A stretch of DNA of 64,000 nucleotides from JABFXX01 sp036489755 (GTDB lineage: Bacteria; Myxococcota_A; Polyangia; Haliangiales; Haliangiaceae). The stretch spans positions 50,163 through 114,162 of the forward strand of contig DASXFD010000046.1 of NCBI GenBank assembly GCA_036489755.1, in the 5' to 3' direction. A model generated the notes under the pieces. That model was not told the origin of the DNA. It saw only the letters and a list, made by a program, of their open reading frames with translations, and ran no database searches. Both the position numbers and the translations under genes were made by a program. Shown piece after piece: positions 1 through 8,531 of the stretch. How positions within the stretch are numbered: position 1 is the first letter of the stretch; each line of letters begins with the position of its first letter.

Positions 1-1
1 C

Positions 2-595
2 AGCCGCACCGCGGCCGAAGTCATGTACGAAGACACATCGACCGATTCGAAGGTGCGCACGTTCCGCTGCGACATCGCCGACGATTCGAGCGTGCGCGCG
101 CTCGCGGCGGATCTTGGCGACGGCGCGATCGACATGGTCGTCAACAGCGCCGGCGTCGGCGGCGGCCCGCGCCAGTCGTTGCGCGATCTCGATTTTGCCG
201 AGGCGCTTCGCACGTACAACGTCGACGCGCTCGGCGCGCTGCGCGTCTCGCTCGCGCTGTTGCCGCACCTGCGCCGCGGCGCGGTCAAGAAGCTCGTCCA
301 CGTCACGAGCGGGCTCGGCTCGATCGGAGACAACCGCAGCGGCGGCTCGTACGCGTATCGGATGGCGAAAGCCGCGCTCAACATGATGTCGAAGAACCTC
401 GCGATCGAGCTCCGCGCCGAAGGCATCACGTCGATCGTGATCAGCCCGGGCTGGGTCCAGACCGACATGGGCGGCCCACACGCGCCGGTCACGCCGCAAG
501 AATCGGTGCGCGGCATGCTGCGCGTGATCGAGAGCGCTACGCTCGCCGAGAGCGGCGAGTTTCTCGACTGGAAGGGCGGCCGCTACCCGTATTAG
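2..595 (+). CDS. Short-chain dehydrogenase/reductase, 5'-truncated by window edge
   Basis: The reading frame is open to the left edge, so the N-terminal Rossmann nucleotide-binding Gly motif is outside the window. An internal ATG at 23 is therefore unlikely to be the true start. What remains shows an SDR core: the D-(I/V)-A-D cofactor region, an NSAG variant of the NNAG motif, a catalytic Ser in VTSGLGS, and Tyr-x3-Lys in YAYRMAK followed by ALNMMSKNLA. A late SPGWVQTDMGG loop matches the PG motif of the family. It is expected to be an NAD(P)H-dependent oxidoreductase in the cytoplasm. The overall look is close to the C-factor (CsgA-like) SDR subgroup common in myxobacteria, but the substrate cannot be inferred. 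Confidence 0.88.
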   Translation, partial: SRTAAEVMYEDTSTDSKVRTFRCDIADDSSVRALAADLGDGAIDMVVNSAGVGGGPRQSLRDLDFAEALRTYNVDALGALRVSLALLPHLRRGAVKKLVHVTSGLGSIGDNRSGGSYAYRMAKAALNMMSKNLAIELRAEGITSIVISPGWVQTDMGGPHAPVTPQESVRGMLRVIESATLAESGEFLDWKGGRYPY

Positions 596-631
596 CGGTC
601 CGGCGAGCGGACAAAGCAGGCCGGCCGCTAC

Positions 632-637
632 TAGGCT
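632..637 (+). promoter_or_regulatory. -10-like box TAGGCT placed for leaderless transcription
   Basis: TAGGCT ends six bases before the ATG at 644. A CGGACA (-35-like) lies 18 bases upstream of it at 608-613. There is no Shine-Dalgarno sequence in between, so the transcript would begin at or next to the start codon. Confidence 0.45.
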
Positions 638-643
638 CGCGCG

Positions 644-1930
644 ATGGCGCGCCTGGTCTCGGAAGTGTTTCGGCCGACCGATTATCCGAAGCTGACGTAC
701 GTCGAGCGCGACCAGCTTCATCTCGAGCGACTGCTCGGCGAGTGGATGCGATCGTCGACGCAGATCGCGTCGATCTCGGGCCCGTCGAAGGCCGGCAAGA
801 CCGTGCTCGTGCAGCGCGTGGTCGGCGAGGGCAACCTGGTGACGGTCAGCGGCGCCTCGGTGCGCACCGCCGATCAGCTGTGGGAGCGCGTGCTCGATTG
901 GCTCGGCGAGCCGCACGTGACGATGACGAGCTCGATCGACACCAAGACCGAGACCGAGACGCGCGAGCACTCCGCGCAGCTCGGGTTTTCGGGAACCGGC
1001 GCGACCCACCGCGCCGGCCATCTCGAAGTCGACGGCCAGACCGAGACGCTGCAGGCCACCGCGAACCGGCGCGGCTTGCCGCAGGTGGTCGCCGAGATCG
1101 CGAATAGCTCGACGACGCTGTTGCTCGACGACTTTCACTACATTCCGGCCGCGATCCAGACCGACGTCGCGCAGCAGCTGAAGGATGCGGCGAGCCGCGG
1201 CGTCCGGATCTGTGTCGCGGCGGTGCCGCATCAGGCCGACAACGTGGTGCGCGCGCTGCCCGAGCTGCGCGGCCGCGTGCTCGCGATCGATCTCGATTAC
1301 TGGAGCAAGCGCGACCTGCTCGCGATTCCCGCGCTCGGCTGCCCGCTGCTCAACATCGAGCTCGATCACGCGTCGCTGCAGAAGTTCGCGGTCGAGGCGG
1401 CCGGGTCGCCGCAACTCATGCAATCGATCTGCTTGTGGGCGTGCAGCCACGTCGGCGTGCGCGAGGAGGCCGAGCTGCCGCGCGCGATCACGCTCGACGA
1501 GACCGCGCGCAAGGAGATCCTGTTCTTGACGTCGCTCACGGCCGATTTTCGATCGCTGGTTCGCCAGCTGATCTCGGGCCCGCGCGTGCGGCCCGGCGAG
1601 CGCCGCACGTACGTGCACTCGGACGGCCGCGTCGGCGACGTCTACCTCACCGTGATGCGCGCGCTCGCGCTCGATCCACCGTTGCTCACGGTCGACTACG
1701 CCGAGCTGACGAAGCGGCTCGATCAGCTGTGCAAGGGCGCGAGCCCCGACGGCGCGAGCGTGATCAACGCGTGCACGCGGATCGCGCAGATCGCGCAGAA
1801 CAAGGCGCCGCCGACCGGGCCCGCGATCGAGTGGGACGAGCCGGCGCAGACGATCGTGATCCACGATCCGTACCTGCTGTTCTACCTGCGCTGGTCGGTC
1901 GTGCTCGAGCGCGAAGCCGATGCGCTCTGA
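644..1930 (+). CDS. AAA/STAND-like P-loop ATPase, 428 aa
   Basis: Cytoplasmic ATPase of unknown role. A Walker A motif, GPSKAGKT, lies at residues 46-53, and a Walker B, LLLDDFH, at about 159-165. Between them is an insertion of about 45 residues rich in Thr, Glu, Gly and His (about 97-142), which looks like a beta-hairpin or flexible excursion. After the ATPase core comes a helical lid region. The C-terminal segment, with DPYLLFYLRW near residue 412, is typical of winged-helix ends in AAA proteins of the Orc/STAND type. The ATG lacks a Shine-Dalgarno sequence but has a -10-like box six bases upstream. The next gene is convergent, with directly abutting stop codons. Similar free-standing ATPases are sometimes partners of defence or signalling effectors, but no such effector is adjacent here. 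Confidence 0.75.
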   Translation: MARLVSEVFRPTDYPKLTYVERDQLHLERLLGEWMRSSTQIASISGPSKAGKTVLVQRVVGEGNLVTVSGASVRTADQLWERVLDWLGEPHVTMTSSIDTKTETETREHSAQLGFSGTGATHRAGHLEVDGQTETLQATANRRGLPQVVAEIANSSTTLLLDDFHYIPAAIQTDVAQQLKDAASRGVRICVAAVPHQADNVVRALPELRGRVLAIDLDYWSKRDLLAIPALGCPLLNIELDHASLQKFAVEAAGSPQLMQSICLWACSHVGVREEAELPRAITLDETARKEILFLTSLTADFRSLVRQLISGPRVRPGERRTYVHSDGRVGDVYLTVMRALALDPPLLTVDYAELTKRLDQLCKGASPDGASVINACTRIAQIAQNKAPPTGPAIEWDEPAQTIVIHDPYLLFYLRWSVVLEREADAL

Positions 1931-2398
1931 TCAGAGCAGCATCAGCAACATCGAGTGCTGCTGCTTGGCCGCATCTTTGTACAGCGCGATCATGCGACGG
2001 AGCAGCAGCTCGAGCGCTTCGCGCTCTTCGTCGTCGGGCGTCGCGCCGACCTTGCCGTGCGCCTTCGCGTTGGCCAGCGCGCCGTAGCGACTCGCGACGT
2101 GTGACGGTGCGAGCGACTCGAGCCGCTTCGCGATCTCGGTGACGCGCGCCGGGCCGAGCACGCGCGCCGAGCCGTCGCCGAACTTCTTGCCGGACCGGCC
2201 GAGCACGGCGTCGCCGAGCAAGTCGTCCTTGCCGCGATCGGAGAGGATGAAGTCGAGCGCGTCCCAGGCGTTGCCGATGTCGAGCAGGCCGGGGATCTCT
2301 TCTTCCTCGCGGGCTTCGACGACGTCCATCAACGTCTCGGGTTCTTCTTGGAGCACGGCCAAGCGTTTTGCAGACAACGTGATCAGGATTCCGAACAT
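1931..2398 (-). CDS. DUF1877 (YfbM-like) protein, 155 aa
   Basis: The N-terminus MFGILITLSA, the central IGNAWDALDF segment, the GPARV region and the C-terminal AKQQHSMLL helix match the DUF1877 family, whose Escherichia coli member is YfbM. Length (155 aa) is normal for the family. Its biochemical function is unknown; it is a small soluble protein without signal peptide or membrane segment. It lies 13 bases downstream of the lipoprotein gene on the same strand, so the two are probably co-transcribed. A GAGG sequence lies about 11 bases upstream of the ATG. Its stop codon abuts that of the convergent ATPase gene. Confidence 0.8.
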   Translation of the reverse strand: MFGILITLSAKRLAVLQEEPETLMDVVEAREEEEIPGLLDIGNAWDALDFILSDRGKDDLLGDAVLGRSGKKFGDGSARVLGPARVTEIAKRLESLAPSHVASRYGALANAKAHGKVGATPDDEEREALELLLRRMIALYKDAAKQQHSMLLMLL

Positions 2399-2411
2399 CG
2401 GTTCTTGCGCC

Positions 2412-2936
2412 TCAAAAGTTCGGCTGCTCGCCGAAGTGTTTCTCGACCAGCTTGCGCAGGTAGTTACCCAGCGCGATCACCGCATCTTCGTCGGTATCGC
2501 GCGAAACATAGACCGTGTAGAGCTCGTGCGGGCCCTCGTCGGTAGGCTCGCGCAGGCGCAGCGTCACGGTGCCGCTGTCCTCGTCGGTCTTGCCCTTCTT
2601 GTGCGACGGGATGTCGATCGCGTCGATCAAGTTCCAGACTTTAACGCCCTCGTCCTCGGAAAGGTTCTTCGCGCCGCCGAGCTTGTCGGTCTTGGTGTCC
2701 TTCGAATACGACGCCCAGATCGACGTGCCGCGGATGCGGATCTGCCAGTCGTCGCCGTCGGGCTTGTCGGAGACGAAGTCGAACATGCGGCCGTTGGTCT
2801 CGCCGGGATCGTTCTCGGCGTTGCGGATCATCGAGCTGCCCTCGTAATCGCCGCCGAGATGGCAGGCGGCCAGCGAGCCGGTCGCGGCGAGCGCGCCGGT
2901 CGCGGCGATCGCGGGGAGGCTGGCGAGGATTCGCAC
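2412..2936 (-). CDS. Putative lipoprotein, 174 aa
   Basis: Unrecognised secreted protein. With the GTG at 2936 the product begins with a hydrophobic Ala-rich signal followed by a lipobox, L-A-A-C with Cys25, so it should be lipid-anchored. The mature part is charged, contains DKPDGDDWQIRIRG and a repeated Thr/Asp-rich pattern, and predicts mostly beta strands with one terminal helix (LRKLVEKHF). A longer frame extends to 3068 but would overlap the divergent YcaO gene and bury the signal peptide. The GTG is supported by TATCAT ending seven bases upstream. Co-oriented with the DUF1877 gene. Confidence 0.7.
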   Translation of the reverse strand: MRILASLPAIAATGALAATGSLAACHLGGDYEGSSMIRNAENDPGETNGRMFDFVSDKPDGDDWQIRIRGTSIWASYSKDTKTDKLGGAKNLSEDEGVKVWNLIDAIDIPSHKKGKTDEDSGTVTLRLREPTDEGPHELYTVYVSRDTDEDAVIALGNYLRKLVEKHFGEQPNF

Positions 2937-2943
2937 CGCGGAG

Positions 2944-2949
2944 ATGATA
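2944..2949 (-). promoter_or_regulatory. -10-like box TATCAT for the lipoprotein gene, overlapping a divergent promoter
   Basis: Read on the minus strand, TATCAT ends seven bases before the GTG at 2936. The same bases on the plus strand form GATAGCAC, nine bases before the ATG of the YcaO gene. The 26-base gap between the two genes can therefore hold only overlapping, mutually exclusive promoters. Confidence 0.45.
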
Positions 2950-2962
2950 GCACTCGCCTCGC

Positions 2963-4138
2963 ATGCTGCGGTTCTACGGACGCCCGCTCGACGCACCGCT
3001 GCGCGTCCACGACGGCACGCATCGCAGTACGACGCCGGCCGCGACCTGGCGCCGGTTCGCGCCGGCACGCAAGCGCGCGGGGATCACGCGGATCGCCGAG
3101 CTGACCGGGCTCGACACGCTCGGCATCCCGGTGTTCGCCGCGATCCGGCCGATGGGCCGCTCGCTGTCGACGCAGCAGGGCAAGGGCCTCACGCCCGACG
3201 CGGCGCGCGTGTCGGCGCTGATGGAGAGCCTCGAGACGTGGACCGCCGAGGAGCTCGCGGTGCCGATCGTGCGCGGCTCGTACCGCGCGCTCGCCAAGCG
3301 GCGCCGCGTGGTCGACGTGCGCCGGCTGCCGCGCACCGGCGCGAAGCTCGATCCGGGCGCGCGCTGGGACTGGGTGGAAGGCTTCGAGCTCGTCGCCGGC
3401 GAGCCGATCCTCGTGCCCGCGCAGTCGCTCACGCTCGACACGACGTTCACCAAACCGCCGGTGTTCGACATCTCGTCGAACGGGCTCGCGTCGGGAAACT
3501 CGCTGGTCGAGGCGATCGTGCACGGCCTGTGCGAGGTGATCGAGCGCGACGCCGAGGCCGCGTGGCGGCGCACCGGCGGCGATCGCCGGCTCGTGCTCGA
3601 CACGATCGACGACCGCGCGTGTCGCGAGCTGATCGACGCGATCGTGCGCGCCGGCTCGCGCGTGATCGTGTGGGATCTCGCGAGCCGCGTCGGGCTGTGC
3701 GCGATCGGCTGCGCGATCGTCGAGGATCCGCGCGAGCCTGCATGGCGCGCGCTCGGCGTGTATCAAGGCTTCGGCGCGCACCTCGCTCCCGAGATCGCGA
3801 TCGCGCGTGCGCTCACCGAAGCCGCGCAGACCCGGCTCACGTACATCGCCGGCGGCCGCGACGACTTCTTCGCCGCCGACTACGCGCGCGCCACCGATCG
3901 CGAGCTGCTCGCCGCGACGTGGGCGAGCCTGCCCGACGGCGAGCCGGTGCTGTTCGACGAGCTGCCTCGCTTCGCGGCGCGCTCGCTCGGCGGCGAGCTC
4001 GAGATCCTCGTCGAGCTGGTGCGCGCGGCCGGCTTCGACCAGGTGATCGCCGTCGAGCTCACACACGCCGCGCTCGGCGTGCCGGTCGCGAAGGTGATCG
4101 TGCCCGGGCTCGCGTGCGACGTCGAGGTGCTCGGGTGA
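2963..4138 (+). CDS. YcaO-domain ATP-dependent cyclodehydratase/thioamidation enzyme, 391 aa
   Basis: YcaO enzymes use ATP to activate peptide backbone amides, giving azolines or, with a TfuA partner, thioamides. The conserved ATP/Mg-binding Glu clusters are visible: S-A-L-M-E-S-L-E (E88, E91) and the NGLASGNSLVEAI...CEVIERD stretch (E183, E191, E194, D196). The sequence ends in the usual VxxVIVPGL region. There is no Pro-rich C-terminal tail of the azoline-forming subgroup. The stop overlaps the start of tfuA by a GTGA, so the two are translationally coupled. No short precursor-peptide gene was found within the neighbouring gaps, so the substrate is unknown and may be a larger protein. Confidence 0.9.
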   Translation: MLRFYGRPLDAPLRVHDGTHRSTTPAATWRRFAPARKRAGITRIAELTGLDTLGIPVFAAIRPMGRSLSTQQGKGLTPDAARVSALMESLETWTAEELAVPIVRGSYRALAKRRRVVDVRRLPRTGAKLDPGARWDWVEGFELVAGEPILVPAQSLTLDTTFTKPPVFDISSNGLASGNSLVEAIVHGLCEVIERDAEAAWRRTGGDRRLVLDTIDDRACRELIDAIVRAGSRVIVWDLASRVGLCAIGCAIVEDPREPAWRALGVYQGFGAHLAPEIAIARALTEAAQTRLTYIAGGRDDFFAADYARATDRELLAATWASLPDGEPVLFDELPRFAARSLGGELEILVELVRAAGFDQVIAVELTHAALGVPVAKVIVPGLACDVEVLG

Positions 4139-4845
4139 AGACCGTGGTGTTCATCGGCCCGACGCTGCACGTCGCGTCGTCGCGCGAGCTCGACGTGCGG
4201 CCGCCGGCGGCGGTGGGCGACCTGTTGCGGGCGTCGCGCGAGCGCGGCGTGCGGCGCATCGCGCTCGTCGACGGCTACTTCGAGCGGATGGCGGCCGTCT
4301 GGCACAAAGAGATCCTGCTCGCGCTCGAGCGCGGCGTGCAGGTCTACGGCGCGTCGAGCATGGGTGCACTGCGTGCCGCCGAGCTCGCACCGTTCGGGAT
4401 GATCGGCGTCGGTCGGATCTTTCAGATGTTCGCGCGCGGCGAGCTCACCGCCGACGACGAAGTTGCCGTCGCACACTTGCCCGCCGAGGCCGGCTATCGC
4501 GCGATCTCCGACGCGCTCGTCAACCTGCGCGACGGGCTCGCCCGCGCGACGAAGGCTCGCGTGATCGCGGCGCGGACCGAGCGCGCATTGCTCGAGCTCG
4601 CGCGCGGCACGTTCTACCGCGAGCGATCGTGGGCGCGCGTCGTCGCCGACGGCCGCGCGGCGAAGCTGCCGGCGCGCGAGCTCGATGCGCTCGCGGCGTG
4701 GCCCAAGCCGGATCGCAAGGCCGCCGATGCGCGCCTGTTGCTCGCGCGTCTCGCGCTCCCGGGGCGCAGCGAGACGCACCGTCCCGCGAGGCGTCGCGTC
4801 CCGCGCACGTGGGCGCTGCGGCAACTGCTCGCCGATCTCGGGTAA
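4135..4845 (+). CDS. TfuA-like protein, YcaO partner, 236 aa
   Basis: The start is the GTG at 4135, overlapping the YcaO stop by four bases. The N-terminus KTVVFIGPTL and the segments LVDGYFERMAAVWHKEI and YGASSMGALRAAEL are hallmarks of the TfuA family, first named from trifolitoxin biosynthesis. In characterised systems TfuA assists YcaO in installing a thioamide, probably by delivering sulfur. About 235 residues, cytoplasmic, no membrane segment. The C-terminal 70 residues are Arg-rich and less conserved. The stop codon TAA at 4843-4845 overlaps a -10-like box for the following kinase gene. Confidence 0.88.
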   Translation: MKTVVFIGPTLHVASSRELDVRPPAAVGDLLRASRERGVRRIALVDGYFERMAAVWHKEILLALERGVQVYGASSMGALRAAELAPFGMIGVGRIFQMFARGELTADDEVAVAHLPAEAGYRAISDALVNLRDGLARATKARVIAARTERALLELARGTFYRERSWARVVADGRAAKLPARELDALAAWPKPDRKAADARLLLARLALPGRSETHRPARRRVPRTWALRQLLADLG

Positions 4846-4857
4846 GCTCGATCCGCG

Positions 4858-7800
4858 ATGGTTCCGGCTGTGCTTGGAACCGGCCGCTTCGAGCTGCGCG
4901 GCACGCTGGGCGCAGGCGGCGCTGGCACGGTGTATCGCGTGCTCGATCGCCAGCTCGGGCGCGAGGTCGCGCTCAAGCACCTGCGCCACGCGTCGGGCCG
5001 CGATCTCGTGCGCTTCAAGCGCGAGTTCCGCGCGCTCGCCGACATCACGCATCCGGGCCTCGTCCAGCTGCACGAGCTCCACGCCGACGACGATGGGTGG
5101 TACTTCACGATGGAGCTCGTCGAGGGCGTGTCGTTCATCGACTGGGTGCGGCCGCCGCGCGGCGGCCACAGCGGGCCCAAGCGCACGCGGCAAGACATCG
5201 CGGACGCGGCGGTCGACGGAGCGCGGCTGCGCGGCGCGATCATCCAGCTCGCCGATGCGCTGCTCGCGTTGCATCGCGCCGGCAAGCTGCATCGCGATCT
5301 CAAGCCGTCGAACGTGCTCGTCACGCCGCAAGGCCGGGTCGCGCTGCTCGACTTCGGGCTGGTCGCGCACGTCGCCGAGCACGATCCCGATCGACTCGCG
5401 GTCGGCACGCCGGCGTACATGTCGCCGGAGCAGGCATCGGATCGGTCGCTCACCGAAGCGAGCGATTGGTACGGGCTCGGCGCGATGCTCTACGAAGCGC
5501 TCGTCGGGCGGCGGCCGTTCGAAGGCGAGCCGACGGCCGTGATGACGCGCAAGCAGCGCGAGACGCCGGCGAGCCCGTTGCGCGTCGCGCCGCACGTGGC
5601 GCCGGATCTCGCCGAGCTCGCCAGCGAGCTGCTCGCGACATCGCCCGAGGCACGGCCGGGCGGCTTGGCGATCCTGCGCAAGCTCGGCGCGGCACCGTCG
5701 CACCGCACGCGCGCGATCACGGGCCACGCGCCGGCGTTCGTCGGCCGCGGCCGTGAGCAAGACGAGCTGGCGCGCGCGCTTGCCGATGCGCGGACGCACG
5801 GCGTGACCGTGCTCGTGCGTGGCGCGTCGGGCATCGGCAAGACGGCGCTCGTCCGCCGCTTCCTGCGCGGGCTCGGCGATCGCGTCGTCGTGCTCGAAGG
5901 TCGCTGCTTCGAGCGCGAGCAGGTGCCGTTCAAGATGCTCGACGGCGTGGTCGACATGCTGACGACCGCACTCGTGCCGCTGCCGGGCGAGCTCGTCGCG
6001 AGCTGGGCGCCGCGCGACGTCGGCGCGCTCGTGCGGCTGTTTCCGGTCATGCGGCGCGTCGGCGCGCTCGCCGAGCTCGAGCCGCACGCCGCGGTGCCAG
6101 CCGATCCGGCCGAGCTGCGCCGCCGCGGCTTCAGCGCGCTGCGCCACGTGCTCGCGCGGCTCGCGCGCGTCAAGCAGGTCGCGCTGTTCATCGACGACGC
6201 GCACTGGGGCGACGCCGACAGCGCCGCGTTCTTGGCCGAGCTGATCCATCCGGGCGAGCCGTCGATCCTGACGATCGTCGCGCACCGGCCCGAGGATTAC
6301 CTCGGCGTGATCGCCAAGCTCGGGCCGCCGTCGGGGCGCCGCGGCGACGCCCGCGAGCTCGCGCTGGCGCCGCTCGATGATGACGAAGCCCGCGCGCTCG
6401 TCGATCTCATCGCGCGCGATCCGGGCCGCGCCGAAGCGGTCGTCGCGGCCGGCGCCGGCAACCCGCTCGTGCTCGCCGAGCTCGCGCGCGCCGGCGCTTG
6501 CGGCGGCGACGCGCCCGCGACGATGGCGGAGCTCGTCCAGCGCCGCGTCGCGCAGCTGCGGCCCGACGCGCAGGCGATGCTGGCGGTGTCGAGCATCGCG
6601 GCGCGCCCGCTGCCGATCGAGATCGCGGCGCGAGCTGCGAGTGTGGTCGGCGGTCACGACGAGGCGGCGGAGCTCGCGGCCGAGCGACTCGCGACCGTGC
6701 GCCACGCCGACGGCGCGGTGATCCTGCAGCCCGCGCACGATCACGTGCGGCTCGCGGTGCTCGCGAGCCTCGACGTCGAGGCCAAGGCGTACTGGCACGA
6801 AGCGCTCGCGCTGGCGTTCGACGAGCTGCGCGGCGATCCGCAGGCCGTCGTCGAGCACTGGCTCGCGGCCGGTCATCCGGCGAACGCGGCGCACCACGCG
6901 GTCGCGGCGGCGCAGCGCGCCGAGGAGGCGCTCGCGTTTCGGCGCGCCGCCGAGCTCTACGAGATCGCGATCGCGTACGGCCCGTGGGACGCGAGCGGCC
7001 AGCGCGATCTATTGCGACGCAAGGCCGAGGCGCTCGTCGCCGCGGGCCAGCTCGACGCGGCCGCCGCCGCGTTCCAGCATGCGGCCGAGCTCGTGCCGGC
7101 CGACGACGCCGAGGCCATCGATCTGTCGCGCCTCGCGATCGAGGCGCTGTTGCGCCGCGGCCGGCTCGACGAAGCGTTGCCGGCGGCCGCGCAGCTGCTC
7201 GCGCATATCGGCGTGCGCAGCGCGATCGGCAAGTCGAACCGGCGGCCGCGGCTCAGCGCGCCGTGGTTCGCGACGAAGCTGCGCGGCCTCGACTTCATCG
7301 AACGCGCTGCAGACGAGTGCTCGCGCGACGAGCTGTCGCGCGTCGACGTCTTGTACTCGCTCGCGAGTGGCCTCGCGTTCGTCGATCCGGCGAGCGGCCG
7401 CACGCTGCAGCCCGAGCTGCTCCGCGCCGCGCTCGAGTGCGGCGAGCCCGTGCGGGTGTGCTTCGCGCTCGCGCAAGAGGTCTGCTACGCGGCCGCGGCG
7501 GGCAGCCGCAACGCCGCCGTCGTCGATGCCGTCGGCGCGCGCCTCGCCGCGCTCGCACAACGGCTCGGTCATCCGCACGTTCAGGGCATCGCCGAAGCCG
7601 CGCTCGGCATCGCATCGGTGATGAACGGGCGCTGGCTAGACGCGCGCTCGCGGCTCGACGGCGGCCTCGACATGCTGCGCGATCATGGTGCGGGCGTTCG
7701 CTGGGAGATCGATGTCGCCGAGATGTACTCGCTCGTCGCGCTGTTCCAACTCGGCGACTGGCGCGAGCTCGTGCGGCGCCACCACGCGCTGCTCGAGGGC

Positions 7801-8454
7801 GCGCTCGAGCGCGGCGACGTCGTCGCGCAACTCGCGGCGTGCACCGGCCACGGCAGCTTCGCGTGGCTCGTCGCCGGCAAGCCCGACGAAGCGCGCGCGC
7901 AGCTCGCGGCAGCACGCGCGGCGCTGCCGGCCGGCTTCACGTTCGGGCACGCGCTCGCGATCTCCGCGAGCTGCAACCTCGCGCTCTATGTCGACGACGC
8001 GGCAGCCGGCGCGCGCGAGCTCGCCGCGGCGTGGCCCGAGCTCGAGCGCATCGGTCTGTTCCGCCAGCAGCACATGCGCGTCGAGCTCCATCACCTGCGC
8101 GCGCGGCTCGCGCTCGCCGATCGAGATCCGAAGCTCTCGGAGACGCTCGCCGACGAGCTCGCCCGCGAAGGCGTGCCGTGGGCGACGGGGCTCGCGCAGC
8201 TCGTTCGCGCCTCGGCGTCTGCGTTGCGAGACGCGCACGATATCAAGGTGCTCGACGCGCTCGACGCCGCCGAGGAGACGCTCGCGGGCGCGGCGATGAC
8301 CGGTTGGCTACACGTCGCCAGGATGCGCCGCGGCATGGTTGCGGGCGGGCAGGGTGCCCATGCCCGAGCCGCTGCCGCGCGCGACGCGTTGTGTGATGCG
8401 GGTGTAGCCGCGCCCGAACAGCTCGCGAATGTTCTCGTGCCGTGGCCCGTGTAG
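4858..8454 (+). CDS. Ser/Thr protein kinase fused to AAA ATPase and helical repeats, 1198 aa
   Basis: Residues 10-275 form a eukaryote-like kinase. It has a glycine loop GAGGAG (18-23), ATP-binding K40, HRDLKPSN with catalytic D147, DFG with D165, and a TPAYMSPEQ activation segment. From about residue 293 a FVGRGRE motif opens a second ATPase of the PknK/AfsR type, with P-loop GASGIGKT (322-329) and Walker B VALFIDDAHW (441-450). The remaining roughly 700 residues are Ala/Leu-rich helical repeats of TPR type. No membrane segment is evident, so it is probably a cytoplasmic signal integrator. It starts 12 bases after the TfuA gene, so co-transcription is possible, although TAAGCT at 4843-4848 could be its own -10. 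Its ligand and targets are unknown. Confidence 0.92.
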   Translation: MVPAVLGTGRFELRGTLGAGGAGTVYRVLDRQLGREVALKHLRHASGRDLVRFKREFRALADITHPGLVQLHELHADDDGWYFTMELVEGVSFIDWVRPPRGGHSGPKRTRQDIADAAVDGARLRGAIIQLADALLALHRAGKLHRDLKPSNVLVTPQGRVALLDFGLVAHVAEHDPDRLAVGTPAYMSPEQASDRSLTEASDWYGLGAMLYEALVGRRPFEGEPTAVMTRKQRETPASPLRVAPHVAPDLAELASELLATSPEARPGGLAILRKLGAAPSHRTRAITGHAPAFVGRGREQDELARALADARTHGVTVLVRGASGIGKTALVRRFLRGLGDRVVVLEGRCFEREQVPFKMLDGVVDMLTTALVPLPGELVASWAPRDVGALVRLFPVMRRVGALAELEPHAAVPADPAELRRRGFSALRHVLARLARVKQVALFIDDAHWGDADSAAFLAELIHPGEPSILTIVAHRPEDYLGVIAKLGPPSGRRGDARELALAPLDDDEARALVDLIARDPGRAEAVVAAGAGNPLVLAELARAGACGGDAPATMAELVQRRVAQLRPDAQAMLAVSSIAARPLPIEIAARAASVVGGHDEAAELAAERLATVRHADGAVILQPAHDHVRLAVLASLDVEAKAYWHEALALAFDELRGDPQAVVEHWLAAGHPANAAHHAVAAAQRAEEALAFRRAAELYEIAIAYGPWDASGQRDLLRRKAEALVAAGQLDAAAAAFQHAAELVPADDAEAIDLSRLAIEALLRRGRLDEALPAAAQLLAHIGVRSAIGKSNRRPRLSAPWFATKLRGLDFIERAADECSRDELSRVDVLYSLASGLAFVDPASGRTLQPELLRAALECGEPVRVCFALAQEVCYAAAAGSRNAAVVDAVGARLAALAQRLGHPHVQGIAEAALGIASVMNGRWLDARSRLDGGLDMLRDHGAGVRWEIDVAEMYSLVALFQLGDWRELVRRHHALLEGALERGDVVAQLAACTGHGSFAWLVAGKPDEARAQLAAARAALPAGFTFGHALAISASCNLALYVDDAAAGARELAAAWPELERIGLFRQQHMRVELHHLRARLALADRDPKLSETLADELAREGVPWATGLAQLVRASASALRDAHDIKVLDALDAAEETLAGAAMTGWLHVARMRRGMVAGGQGAHARAAAARDALCDAGVAAPEQLANVLVPWPV

Positions 8455-8466
8455 ACGCGCGTGGGC

Positions 8467-8475
8467 TGATATAGT
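8467..8475 (+). promoter_or_regulatory. Extended -10 promoter (TGATATAGT) for the ferritin-like gene
   Basis: TG-A-TATAGT is a good extended -10 element. No convincing -35 is present. It leaves a leader of about 50 bases that contains a GGGGA ribosome site at 8522-8526, five bases before the ATG at 8532. Confidence 0.5.
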
Positions 8476-8531
8476 GGTCGGGGCGGCGCGTGCGATCCGG
8501 GTGGGTTCGTCGCTCGTAATCGGGGAACAGC

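Noticed and set aside
3880..6897. Minus-strand open frame of 1005 codons opposite YcaO-TfuA and the kinase
   Set aside because: Composition is dominated by Arg, His, Ala and Asp with no domain, and it lies antisense to three clear genes; in very GC-rich DNA such antisense frames are expected.
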